Of a stretch of DNA of 64,000 nt, positions 34,168 to 42,476 are shown piece by piece. The notes beneath the pieces were generated by a model. It worked only from the letters and a program-made list of their open reading frames with translations, searched no databases and was not told the origin of the DNA. Made by a program: the position numbers and the translations under genes. This stretch comes from JAJRXG01 sp038523965 (GTDB taxonomy: Bacteria; Bacteroidota; Bacteroidia; Chitinophagales; Saprospiraceae). Position 1 is the first letter of the stretch; the number at the start of each line of letters is the position of its first letter. The DNA lies in NCBI GenBank assembly GCA_038523965.1, contig JBCBIX010000002.1, forward strand, positions 1 to 64,000, in the 5' to 3' direction.

Positions 34168-36273
34168 GTGGAGAATTTTAGTTTCGAATATCCCGGGGGA
34201 TGGTGGATCGTTGTGTTTGTGGTTGCTCTGGGACTCTCCGCACTTCTCTATTGGCGTAGTACCAAGTGGCAAGGCAATGCCAAATGGGTTCGACCACTAC
34301 TCTGGACCATTCGATTTCTTCTCTTAGGACTCATCGGTCTGCTGTTGTTGGGTCCGATCTTCACTTCTATTCAAGAAGAGTCAAAAGATCCCCGTATTGT
34401 CGTTCTCATGGACGGCAGTCAGTCGATCTCATCATGGTGCGACCAGATCGATATTAGGCCAGATACTTGGGTAGGGCAGATCAAGGATGGGCTCAGCGAA
34501 GCTTACGAGGTGGATGTGTTTGAGGTCGGTGACGCGATACGGTCCATTACCTCCACAGATAGCATAGCCTTTGATGATCCCATTACCAATCTCAGCGAGC
34601 CGTTAGAGTATATCAGTGATATTTACGAAGGTGAAAATTTGGGTGGGGTTGTTTTGCTTTCTGATGGCATCTTCAACCAAGGGAAAAGCCCGATCTACGC
34701 CAAAATAAATAGTACAAGTCCGGTTTACACCGTAGCTCTGGGAGACACGACCAGACAGAAGGATATCATCCTCAAGCGTGTTCTGAGCAATGAGGTCGCC
34801 TATCTCGATGATCAGATGAGTACACAGGTGGATATCCAAGCATATAATGCAAATGCAGAACGAATCTCTCTTACCGTAGAGCGATATGACGATGGGATAT
34901 GGACGTCTGTGACCACCCGAGACATATCCCTCCGGGGGACCAATTCTTATGAGTCTATCTCTGTGGACTTAGATATGGACCGGGTAGGGGTCATTCGATA
35001 TCGCTATCGAGTAAGTCCCCTTAACCAAGAGCGGAACCGAGTGAATAATGTCAAGGACATTTATATCGAAGTACTCGATGCACGGCAGGAGATCGGTATC
35101 ATCGCACTCGCCCCTCATCCAGACCTAACTGCACTAAAACAGCTCTTAGAGCAGAATAAAAACTATCAAGTCGAGATATATCTCGATAAGCCGAGCGCCT
35201 CGGAAATGGACGGTTTGGATCTGGTCATCTTCCACAGCCTTCCTTCTGCTGACGTGAATATCAATGATCTTATCTCCAGACTGGATCAACAGCAGAAACC
35301 AAGGATGTATATCATCAGCGAGCGCACCAGTCTCTCAGCGCTCTCTTCACTACAGTCTGCTGTGACAGTACGTGCATCTACATCGAAGGCAAATCAAGTC
35401 CAAGCTCGTGTTGAGGAAGGCTTCAAAAATTTTGAGCTGTCCGACGAGCTCATACAGCGAATTCCAGACTTCCCTCCGATCGCTGCCCCTTTCGGAGAGT
35501 ACGATATCACTGCCAATGTGCAGACCTTATTGAGTCAGACCGTTGGTAAGATTGAGACAGAGTATCCGCTCCTTTCCTTTGTCGATGATGGTGGACAGAA
35601 GACTGCCTTTCTATTTGGTACTGGCTTCTGGCGATGGAAACTCTTTGATTATGTCCAGCATGGCAACTTTGATATGGTGTCTGAGCTGCTCGATCGGACC
35701 ATGGTCTATACCTCTGTAAAAGAGGATAAGCGCAAGTTTCGAGTATCTGCTTCGGACAATGTTTTTTTATCCAATGAGTCTATCACTTTCGCTGCCGAAC
35801 TCTATAACGACAGCTATGAATTAGTCAATGATCCAGATGTCCAGCTGGTGATCACCGATCGCGATGGAGGCGAGTTTGACTACATTTTTTCGCGAACGAC
35901 AAGGTCATATGCACTGGATTTGGGAAGTCTTACGCCAGGACGTTATACCTACTTAGCCTCGACGATGTATGACGGGGAGGCATTCGAAGCTCGAGGTGAG
36001 TTTACAGTACAAGCCATCCAGTATGAGCTGTATGAGTTGCAGGCTCGGCATGACGTCCTTTATGCCTTAGCTGCCCAGCGAGGAGGAGAGAGGTACTACC
36101 CGAATCAAATCGATCAGCTTATCGAGCAGATAAAGACGAGCGACGTCATCAAGCCAGTTCTGTACCAAAGTAGTGTGACCGAATTACTACTCAATCGGTC
36201 GTGGCTGCTGTGGCTGCTATTGGGCCTACTTGTCGTGGAGTGGTTCTTACGTCGCTATTTCGGAGGATTATAG
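34168..36273 (+). CDS. VWA-domain inner-membrane protein
   Basis: 701 residues from GTG at 34168. Two N-terminal helices (about 12-28 and 44-64) and one near the C-terminus (about 677-695) anchor it. Between them a von Willebrand A-like domain begins IVVLMDGSQSIS, with the DxSxS metal-ion-dependent adhesion pattern, and VVLLSDGIFNQG; beta-rich segments follow to about 660. A domain around residues 310-390 (IGIIALAPHPDLTAL, LDLVIFHSLP) has a Rossmann/glutaminase-like look. Similar proteins occur across Bacteroidota next to MoxR-type systems, but none is here. It is followed by the rpmH promoter. Confidence 0.75.
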   Translation: MENFSFEYPGGWWIVVFVVALGLSALLYWRSTKWQGNAKWVRPLLWTIRFLLLGLIGLLLLGPIFTSIQEESKDPRIVVLMDGSQSISSWCDQIDIRPDTWVGQIKDGLSEAYEVDVFEVGDAIRSITSTDSIAFDDPITNLSEPLEYISDIYEGENLGGVVLLSDGIFNQGKSPIYAKINSTSPVYTVALGDTTRQKDIILKRVLSNEVAYLDDQMSTQVDIQAYNANAERISLTVERYDDGIWTSVTTRDISLRGTNSYESISVDLDMDRVGVIRYRYRVSPLNQERNRVNNVKDIYIEVLDARQEIGIIALAPHPDLTALKQLLEQNKNYQVEIYLDKPSASEMDGLDLVIFHSLPSADVNINDLISRLDQQQKPRMYIISERTSLSALSSLQSAVTVRASTSKANQVQARVEEGFKNFELSDELIQRIPDFPPIAAPFGEYDITANVQTLLSQTVGKIETEYPLLSFVDDGGQKTAFLFGTGFWRWKLFDYVQHGNFDMVSELLDRTMVYTSVKEDKRKFRVSASDNVFLSNESITFAAELYNDSYELVNDPDVQLVITDRDGGEFDYIFSRTTRSYALDLGSLTPGRYTYLASTMYDGEAFEARGEFTVQAIQYELYELQARHDVLYALAAQRGGERYYPNQIDQLIEQIKTSDVIKPVLYQSSVTELLLNRSWLLWLLLGLLVVEWFLRRYFGGL

Positions 36274-36298
36274 TTGTCGGTATATTTTGCCCTGGGTC

Positions 36299-36331
36299 TT
36301 GCTTATTCGTACTGAATTCGCCTACTTTTGC
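36299..36331 (+). promoter_or_regulatory. Bacteroidota primary-sigma promoter of rpmH-rnpA
   Basis: TTG at 36299-36301 and TACTTTTG at 36323-36330 followed by C, separated by 21 bases, match the phylum consensus TTG - 19 to 21 - TAnnTTTG. The expected start site near 36337 leaves a leader of about 26 bases before the rpmH ATG. This is the clearest promoter in the window. Confidence 0.75.
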
Positions 36332-36362
36332 AGCCCTTTTGGAAAAATAAATTGTAGAGCAC

Positions 36363-36518
36363 ATGAAGCGCACTTACCAACCCTCCCGACGCAAGAGAGC
36401 TAACAAGCACGGTTTTCGTAGTCGCATGAGCTCCAAGAATGGGCGTAATGTCATCGCATCTCGCCGTGCAAAGGGTCGTCGTAAGCTTACAGTATCCGAC
36501 GAGCGTTCGCACAAGTAG
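36363..36518 (+). CDS. rpmH: 50S ribosomal protein L34
   Basis: ATG at 36363 opens 51 codons. The product MKRTYQPSRRKRANKHGFRS and the rest (ASRRAKGRRKLTVSDE) is unmistakable bL34. It is slightly longer than the usual 44-47 residues because of a polar tail. It is the first gene of the rpmH-rnpA unit, with a strong promoter 33 bases upstream. In many bacteria this pair marks the origin region beside dnaA, but neither dnaA nor yidC is visible here. Confidence 0.97.
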   Translation: MKRTYQPSRRKRANKHGFRSRMSSKNGRNVIASRRAKGRRKLTVSDERSHK

Positions 36519-36567
36519 TCCCACACCTTTCGGCCGATGCCCACAGGGACGTCTATCTGATATCACG

Positions 36568-36960
36568 GTGAAGACATATTCACTGCCCAAGTCTGCCATT
36601 CTTTCATCGCGATCTGACATTCAGACTTTATTCTCTTCTGGTCAGACATTGTTCGTTTATCCGCTAAAGTTGGTATGGTTGGTTAGTGATGATCATCACG
36701 AGGTTAAATGCGCGTTCAGCGTCCCAAAGAGACTGTATCGCAGAGCTGTTTCTCGTAATCGTATCAAGAGGCTCATGCGAGAAGCGTACCGCCTCCAGCG
36801 ACCATCTTTACTGGATAATCTAAAGGAACATAAGGGTGGTCTTCATCTCATGGTCATCTATCTGGGCAAACAGGAAGAATCTCAAGCAAAGATCCATAAG
36901 GCGATGACGCGTCTTCTCTCACAGGTCCCAGAAAAAGTGACTCCAAGACAGACATCCTAA
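36568..36960 (+). CDS. rnpA: ribonuclease P protein component
   Basis: 130 residues from GTG at 36568. The frame is open farther upstream to 36439, but that part runs across rpmH and would be noise; the GTG gives VKTYSLPKSAILSSRSDIQT, the normal beginning for RnpA. The motif SRNRIKRLMREAYR is the RNR signature that contacts the catalytic RNA, and AFSVPKRLYRRAVS is the beta-strand before it. It helps RNase P cut 5' leaders from tRNA precursors. It lies 49 bases after rpmH, as expected. Confidence 0.93.
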   Translation: MKTYSLPKSAILSSRSDIQTLFSSGQTLFVYPLKLVWLVSDDHHEVKCAFSVPKRLYRRAVSRNRIKRLMREAYRLQRPSLLDNLKEHKGGLHLMVIYLGKQEESQAKIHKAMTRLLSQVPEKVTPRQTS

Positions 36961-36984
36961 CTCGATAAGTCGTTAGATCGAGGT

Positions 36985-37503
36985 ATGACCTACACACATC
37001 TCAGGCACCTCTCGTTTCTTCTGGTTTTGTTACTGCAATGGTCTCCCGGTTCTGGCCAGATCTACCTGCAACTGGAACGAGCAAATATCACAGATGTACG
37101 CCGATTCACTGTCGGGACAGAAATCCGCTTCAAGACTGTACAATACGACGGGTGGCAAGAAGGATTGATATCGAAATTAATCTACGAGGATCAGGCCATT
37201 GTCTTCCCGGATGGCATAAGCTACCTGGAGGACTTCACTCACTTTAGCTACGAGCGACCTCAAGTAAAGTTTTTGGGAGATACACAGTTTTACTTCGGTG
37301 CGTCCTGGCTGGTTTTGGGCGGACTTATCGAAGGACTGCGACGCATCGATGTGTTAGAAACGCAGTATGAATTTGGCGTAGATACTGCAGTGATTGGTGC
37401 CTCAGCCATGCTGAGCGGGTACCTCACGAAGGCTATCTGGGGCCGAGCTGTAAAGAAAATGAATAAGCAGAACAGGGTCCGTATTGTAGATCTTCGCCCT
37501 TAG
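36985..37503 (+). CDS. uncharacterised exported or membrane-associated protein
   Basis: 172 residues. A signal peptide (LSFLLVLLLQWSPGSGQ) is followed by a small beta-rich domain (ITDVRRFTVGTEIRFKTVQY, EGLISKLIYEDQAIVF) and two weak hydrophobic helices near residues 103-118 and 132-150, ending in a basic tail (KKMNKQNRVRIVDLRP). The pattern resembles a Bacteroidota family of unknown function. ATG at 36985 is 24 bases after rnpA. It is convergent with aroQ, with two bases between the stops. No function is recognised. Confidence 0.6.
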   Translation: MTYTHLRHLSFLLVLLLQWSPGSGQIYLQLERANITDVRRFTVGTEIRFKTVQYDGWQEGLISKLIYEDQAIVFPDGISYLEDFTHFSYERPQVKFLGDTQFYFGASWLVLGGLIEGLRRIDVLETQYEFGVDTAVIGASAMLSGYLTKAIWGRAVKKMNKQNRVRIVDLRP

Positions 37504-37505
37504 TT

Positions 37506-37928
37506 CTACTGCAGAAGCGACACGATCGCTTGGCTATATCCTTCTAATCCCTGTCCGATGATGCTGTCAGTAGCTACGTCGCTGATATAGCTGTGATGTC
37601 TGAAGGGTTCACGACTGTGAATGTCAGAGATGTGGACCTCCATCACGGGTGCAGTGATCGCACTAATCGTGTCTCTAAGTGCCACAGAAGTATGTGTATA
37701 TCCACCGGGATTAAAGATGATACCGTCTATTTCAAAACCCACCTCCTGTAGTTTGTCGATGAGAGCTCCTTCATGATTGCTCTGAAAGTAGGTCAATGTG
37801 GCTCGATCCGCGAACCGATCTACAAGCTCGAGATAGAACTGCTCAAAGGTTTGATGTCCATAGATCTCTGGCTGGCGGATACCAAGTAGATTGAGATTAG
37901 GTCCATTGAGAATGAGAAGTTTTTTCAT
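37506..37928 (-). CDS. aroQ: 3-dehydroquinate dehydratase, type II
   Basis: 140 residues, the normal length for the dodecameric type II enzyme. Motifs: LILNGPNLNLLGIRQPEIYG with the catalytic Asn and Tyr, FQSNHEGALIDKL (catalytic Arg/His loop), IFNPGGYTHTSVALRD and VMEVHISDIHSREPFRHHS. It dehydrates 3-dehydroquinate in the shikimate pathway. It starts two bases after the recQ stop, so the two are probably cotranscribed, an arrangement without an obvious functional reason. Confidence 0.96.
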   Translation of the reverse strand: MKKLLILNGPNLNLLGIRQPEIYGHQTFEQFYLELVDRFADRATLTYFQSNHEGALIDKLQEVGFEIDGIIFNPGGYTHTSVALRDTISAITAPVMEVHISDIHSREPFRHHSYISDVATDSIIGQGLEGYSQAIVSLLQ

Positions 37929-37930
37929 GA

Positions 37931-40135
37931 TCAGTTCACGACATCAGATAAGAACTTGATGCGTACCAGCTGGACTTCGCTGCGAGTGATGTCATCATCG
38001 AGTAGCTCGGTACAAGCCTCCTCTATGCTCTCACTGTCCGCATCTGCAAAGTAATCGTAGATGTCTTCGACGATGTCCTCATCCAGATTGTCGTCGAGAT
38101 AGTAGTTGATATCAAGTTTAGTACCCGAGCTAACGATCATGTTCATTTCGTCGAGGAGCTGCTCGAACGATAGCTTCGCACCAGTGGCTAATTCCTCCAG
38201 AGGGATTTTGCGATCGATACCTTGGATGATAGCCACCTTAGACTTGGACTTGTTCGCTACTTGTTTCACCACAAAGTCTGTAGGCCGATCGATGTCTTTC
38301 TCATCAACATATTCCCGGATGGCCTCTATAAAGGGTTGCCCATACTTCAGGGCTTTTCCTTTACTGACACCGGATATGCTCGTCATATCCTCGATACTGA
38401 TCGGGTAGTAGGTGGCCATATCCTGGAGTGACGGGTCCATGAAGATGATCCATGGTTTGACATTATGTCGTCTGGCTTCGCTGAGACGGATATCTTTTAG
38501 AAGTTGCATTAACTCCTCGTCCAGCGCTGTGCCCATCGAGCTATTAGAGGTGACGACATCGTTGGCCGCCTCCTTGGAGTAGTCATGATTGATAGTCATG
38601 TAGAACTCCTCTTGGCTCGTTAAGAATGCAGAACCTGCCTTAGTGATCTTGACCAGCCCATACTGTTCGATATCCTTGCGCAGATGATTAGAGAGCATTG
38701 CCTGACGGATGAGTGAATGCCAATGCAGCGCATCCTTATCTTTCCCAATGCCAAAGCTCTCTTTGATATCGTATTTATAGTTTTTCATCTGTTGAGTCGA
38801 GCGCCCGATCAGGTATTCGACCAGGAACTTGACACCATAGTTTTCATTTAACTCTTGGATCACACCGATCACCTTGCGTAGATCATCACCGGTCTCGATG
38901 CGTTCCTTTGGACGACGACAGTTGTCGCATTCGTTCTGGCATCCTGAGGTATCAAAGGTCTCACCGAAGTAGTGTAATAAGAATTGTCTACGACATGCTG
39001 ATGTCTCGGCATAGGCGACGACCTCATTCATGAGTTGAGCATGGAGCTCACGTTCAGACAGCGGCTTATCCTTCAGAAATTTCTCAAGTCTGAGAATATC
39101 CTTGTGCGCGAAGAACGCCATGCACTTCCCCTCCAATCCATCTCGACCAGCACGCCCGGTCTCTTGGTAGTAGTTTTCGATACTTTTTGGGATGTCGTAA
39201 TGAATCACAAATCGTACGTCTGGCTTATCAATCCCCATACCAAAGGCAATAGTGGCCACAATGACATCGCTTGCCTCCATCAAAAAATCGTCTTGCACCT
39301 TGGATCTTCGTTTAGCGTCTAATCCGGCATGATAGGGCGCTGCCTTGATACCATTCACCTGTAGGATCTCCGCGATTTCTTCAGTGGACTTGCGCGACTG
39401 GACGTAGATGATTCCCGACTCTCCCTTGTTCTGCTTTATGATCTGGACGATCTGTTTGATGGTCTGATCCTTGTTGAATTTTGGGCGGACTTCGTAGTAC
39501 AGATTGGTGCGATTGAACGAAGAGATGAAGACATTGGGATCCTTCATTGCCAAGTTTTTGACAATGTCTGTGCGCACCTTAGGCGTGGCAGTAGCGGTGA
39601 GTGCGATGATCGGAATCTGATCGTTGATACCTTGGATCATCTCACGGATCCTCCGATACTCAGGTCGGAAGTCGTGTCCCCACTCAGAGATACAGTGGGC
39701 CTCATCGATCGCCACAAATGACACTTCGGCCTCCCTAAAGAACTGGATATTTTCTTCCTTGGTAAGCGTCTCAGGTGCTACAAAGAGCAGCTTGGTATTT
39801 CCCTCGCTAATGTCTTCTTTAACTTGTTTGATCTGGGACTTGGTTAGTGAGCTGTTGAGGAAGTGCGCGATCTTATCCTCCTGGCTATAACCTCGGATCG
39901 AGTCCACTTGATTTTTCATCAGTGCGATCAAAGGAGAGATCACCAGTGCCGTACCTTCTGATAGGATGGCTGGTAGTTGGTAGCAGAGTGACTTGCCTCC
40001 ACCAGTCGGCATGATGACCAAGGTGTCTCGACCTTGTAGCACGCTCTGAATGATTTCTTCCTGGCGGTCCTTGAATTCGTTGAATCCGAAGTAATCTTGA
40101 AGGGCCAGATGAAGTGCCCCTGAATCGATGTTCAT
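37931..40135 (-). CDS. recQ: ATP-dependent DNA helicase RecQ
   Basis: 734 residues. Superfamily 2 helicase motifs: Walker A in MPTGGGKSLCYQLP, DEAH in AIDEAHCISEWGHDFRPEY, ALTATATP, GIIYVQSRKSTEEIA, and HYDIPKSIENYYQETGRAGRDG. The RecQ-Ct zinc site (CRRQFLLHYFGE, CQNECDNC) and winged helix follow, then an HRDC domain (about 530-610) and an extra acidic C-terminal segment with DDNLDEDIVEDIYDYF. The 3'-5' helicase acts in recombination and fork repair. Length is slightly above E. coli RecQ because of this C-terminal part. It is cotranscribed with aroQ. Confidence 0.96.
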   Translation of the reverse strand: MNIDSGALHLALQDYFGFNEFKDRQEEIIQSVLQGRDTLVIMPTGGGKSLCYQLPAILSEGTALVISPLIALMKNQVDSIRGYSQEDKIAHFLNSSLTKSQIKQVKEDISEGNTKLLFVAPETLTKEENIQFFREAEVSFVAIDEAHCISEWGHDFRPEYRRIREMIQGINDQIPIIALTATATPKVRTDIVKNLAMKDPNVFISSFNRTNLYYEVRPKFNKDQTIKQIVQIIKQNKGESGIIYVQSRKSTEEIAEILQVNGIKAAPYHAGLDAKRRSKVQDDFLMEASDVIVATIAFGMGIDKPDVRFVIHYDIPKSIENYYQETGRAGRDGLEGKCMAFFAHKDILRLEKFLKDKPLSERELHAQLMNEVVAYAETSACRRQFLLHYFGETFDTSGCQNECDNCRRPKERIETGDDLRKVIGVIQELNENYGVKFLVEYLIGRSTQQMKNYKYDIKESFGIGKDKDALHWHSLIRQAMLSNHLRKDIEQYGLVKITKAGSAFLTSQEEFYMTINHDYSKEAANDVVTSNSSMGTALDEELMQLLKDIRLSEARRHNVKPWIIFMDPSLQDMATYYPISIEDMTSISGVSKGKALKYGQPFIEAIREYVDEKDIDRPTDFVVKQVANKSKSKVAIIQGIDRKIPLEELATGAKLSFEQLLDEMNMIVSSGTKLDINYYLDDNLDEDIVEDIYDYFADADSESIEEACTELLDDDITRSEVQLVRIKFLSDVVN

Positions 40136-40474
40136 TGTTCGATGTTCTGAGTGGTTACATCAACATCAGTCATAAGACGAGATGGCAATGTCGAAGACGA
40201 TAACCAGTCTATATGGACCGGGAGTCTCCCCTTGTTCTCTAAAATAGGTATTTGTCTTTACAATTCGGCTGATGCGTGAAGTCGGAGATTGTAGCCCTAT
40301 TGCCTTGATATCCAGTGTGTTAGGAGATCAATCACGGATGGATTCCACCCTCATTTTCTAAAAGTCGACGAAAATAGAGGTCTTGATAGTTAGTTGCAAG
40401 AGAATTTTGAACTCAGGGTAAAGCCTTCTCAGGAGTGCCTTTGGCGCTGATGATCGACCATAGAATAATTGGAT
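40136..40474. other. intergenic region upstream of recQ
   Basis: This 339-base gap lies between the recQ start and the end of the GltB-like gene, both on the minus strand. No convincing coding frame, tRNA, terminator or repeat is seen. It probably carries the recQ promoter, although I find no clear TAnnTTTG box. Confidence 0.5.
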
Positions 40475-42085
40475 TTATGCCTCATACGCCACCTCAAAGA
40501 CTGGCTTGAACTGATGTGGACTGGAGATCGCATAATCTGCTCGTAACGAGGCAGGACAGTCACCCGACTCCAGTAGACATCCACGAGTGATATATGGATA
40601 GATCTGGTCGTAGCGCAGAGAGACGTTGTTCTCTGTACGCCGGGTGATATCCGCCCTGTTGATGGACTGTAGATCATGATGTCCACTCGCACCCATCAGT
40701 TCTACGAAGCTGTGTACCGTCTCCCGATGGAAACTGGCAACTCGATGCTTTTTGTCTTTGACAACCAGCCCACGCATGAGGTGTGGATCATTGGTAGTGA
40801 CTCCGACGGGGCAGGAGTTTTTGTTACACTCTAATGCCTGGATACAGCCCAGAGCCATCATCATCGCCCGTGCGCTATAGCAGGCATCTGCTCCCAGGGC
40901 AAGGGCTCTATAGATATGATACCCAGTGACGACCTTACCAGAAGCGATGAGTGTAATGTCCTTCTTTAGATCAAAGCCGATGAGCGCATTAGAGGCATAA
41001 GCTAATCCATCCAACATGGGCATGCCAACGCTATTGCTAAATTCTAACGGTGCCGCACCTGTTCCCCCTTCTCCTCCGTCTATGGCGATGAAGTCTGGTC
41101 TGATCTGTGTCTCGATCATCGCCTTACAGATGGCCAAGAACTCTGACTTGTTGCCGATACAGAGTTTAAAACCCACAGGTTTACCTCCTGAGAGATCTCG
41201 CAGCTGTTGGATGAAATGCATTAACTCTATAGGTGTTGAGAAGGCCTTATGATAGGGAGGTGAAAGGACATCTTGACCTATTTCTACTCCTCGGATATTA
41301 GCAATCTCCTGAGTTACCTTCTTAGCTGGCAATATTCCTCCATGCCCAGGTTTAGCACCCTGCGACAGTTTGAGTTCGATCATCTTGACATTGGGCTTTG
41401 TGGCCTGCTTGGTATACTCATCGGGCGAGAATCCTCCATCAGGAGATCTACTTCCGAAATACCCCGTGCCAATCTGATAGATCAAGTCGCCTTGGTATTC
41501 TTCATGATAAGGGGAGATGCCTCCCTCGCCCGTATTGTGGGCAAATCCTCCGATCGATGCCCCACCATTCAGAGCAAGTATGGCATTCTTACTGAGCGAC
41601 CCGTAGCTCATGGCCGCTACATTTAGGATACTTGCCTTGTAGGGCTGTAGACATGCTGGACCTCCGATCTTCACACGCGGATCTTGATCTAAGGTGTCGT
41701 AGTCTATGGCAGCAATACTGTGGTTCATCCACTCGTAGCCAGTGTCATAAACATTGAGCTGAGTGCCAAATGGTGCCGTATCCAGCACTTCCTTCGCACG
41801 TTGATACACGATCGATCTGAAAATCCTATTAAACGGCCGCCCATCTGTGTCTGGCTCGACGAAATACTGATAGATCTTAGGACGAAGCCAGTCGGCGAGA
41901 TAACGTCCATGTCCGACTAATGGAAAGTTGCGGAGGATACTATGTTGATGCTGCGAGTAGTTTCGCACGCCAAGTAGCCAAATAGCACCCAGTATAACGG
42001 CCAATATCCACCACCATGCTGATAGGAAGATGGCCGCACCTACGGCCAGCAGAACAAGTACGAAGAGCGAAATCAGTTTGGACAT
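40475..42085 (-). CDS. FMN-binding glutamate synthase-like protein (GltB domain 2 type)
   Basis: 536 residues with an N-terminal membrane hairpin (about 5-40) followed by a glutamate synthase central/FMN domain. Key segments: MSYGSLSKNAILALNGGA, FAHNTGEGGISPYHEEYQGD, LSQGAKPGHGGILPAKKV, AIDGGEGGTGAAPLEF (FMN phosphate) and the Cys cluster CIQALECNKNSCPVGVTT that binds a [3Fe-4S] centre. The glutaminase domain of GltB is absent, so it is not a complete glutamate synthase. Such stand-alone, membrane-anchored versions are common in Bacteroidota and their substrate is not established. It is flanked by long intergenic stretches on both sides. Confidence 0.88.
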   Translation of the reverse strand: MSKLISLFVLVLLAVGAAIFLSAWWWILAVILGAIWLLGVRNYSQHQHSILRNFPLVGHGRYLADWLRPKIYQYFVEPDTDGRPFNRIFRSIVYQRAKEVLDTAPFGTQLNVYDTGYEWMNHSIAAIDYDTLDQDPRVKIGGPACLQPYKASILNVAAMSYGSLSKNAILALNGGASIGGFAHNTGEGGISPYHEEYQGDLIYQIGTGYFGSRSPDGGFSPDEYTKQATKPNVKMIELKLSQGAKPGHGGILPAKKVTQEIANIRGVEIGQDVLSPPYHKAFSTPIELMHFIQQLRDLSGGKPVGFKLCIGNKSEFLAICKAMIETQIRPDFIAIDGGEGGTGAAPLEFSNSVGMPMLDGLAYASNALIGFDLKKDITLIASGKVVTGYHIYRALALGADACYSARAMMMALGCIQALECNKNSCPVGVTTNDPHLMRGLVVKDKKHRVASFHRETVHSFVELMGASGHHDLQSINRADITRRTENNVSLRYDQIYPYITRGCLLESGDCPASLRADYAISSPHQFKPVFEVAYEA

Positions 42086-42273
42086 GAAGTCATGAGATGA
42101 GTATCTCTAAGGTACAAACCATGCCCTGATCGAGCTACTGATTAGTCTTGATCATTGACTCTATAGATCATCGGCTCGAAACAGCGATTAGCGTCGAGCT
42201 GGTGTCACACTACATAAGAAAGATCGCGATCGCTCTGTTGGGCGATCACGACCATTAATCAAACTATCGAAAC
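42086..42273. other. intergenic region with a possible terminator hairpin
   Basis: This stretch separates the GltB-like gene from the tail fragment. It contains GATCGC (42228-42233) and GCGATC (42242-42247) around an eight-base loop; on the minus strand the hairpin is followed by GCGATCTTTCTT, a weak terminator for transcripts coming from the right. Nothing else is recognised. Confidence 0.35.
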
Positions 42274-42447
42274 TTACTCCTGACACCCAGTATTATCCAC
42301 GGTCAATATAGCTCCCACTTCAGTGGTAAAACCTTCTTGGATCTCTATCGACCGGCTTCCTGAGACATTGAGCCGGTCACCATGCATCATGGAATCTCTG
42401 GTGCCAAGGACTTGGATCTTACCACTTGCCTCGTAGTTGCTCCACAT
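42274..42447 (-). pseudogene. detached copy of the C-terminal tail of the ELWxxDGT protein
   Basis: On the minus strand, ATG 42447 to TAA 42274 encodes 57 residues, starting MWSNYEASGKIQVLGTRDSM and ending TVDNTGCQE. It aligns without gaps to the last 57 residues of the 890-residue protein at 43515-46187 (MGSSYKASGKIQILGTSDPM ... TVDNDGCQE). Nucleotide identity is also high, including a perfect run of 25 bases near 42331-42355. Homology ends at an in-frame stop a few codons upstream. It is either a remnant of a lost paralogue or a tail module left by recombination. It lies 29 bases downstream of the DUF1566-type gene. Confidence 0.8.
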
Positions 42448-42476
42448 GGCATCTGTGCGATGAGTTTAATGCCCTT

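Noticed and set aside
36439..36567. Upstream extension of the rnpA frame
   Set aside because: It reads through rpmH in another frame; the GTG at 36568 gives the normal RnpA N-terminus.
36363..36960. rpmH-rnpA as a marker of the replication origin
   Set aside because: No dnaA, gyrB, yidC, mnmE or DnaA-box cluster is seen nearby; in Bacteroidota this pair is often away from the origin.
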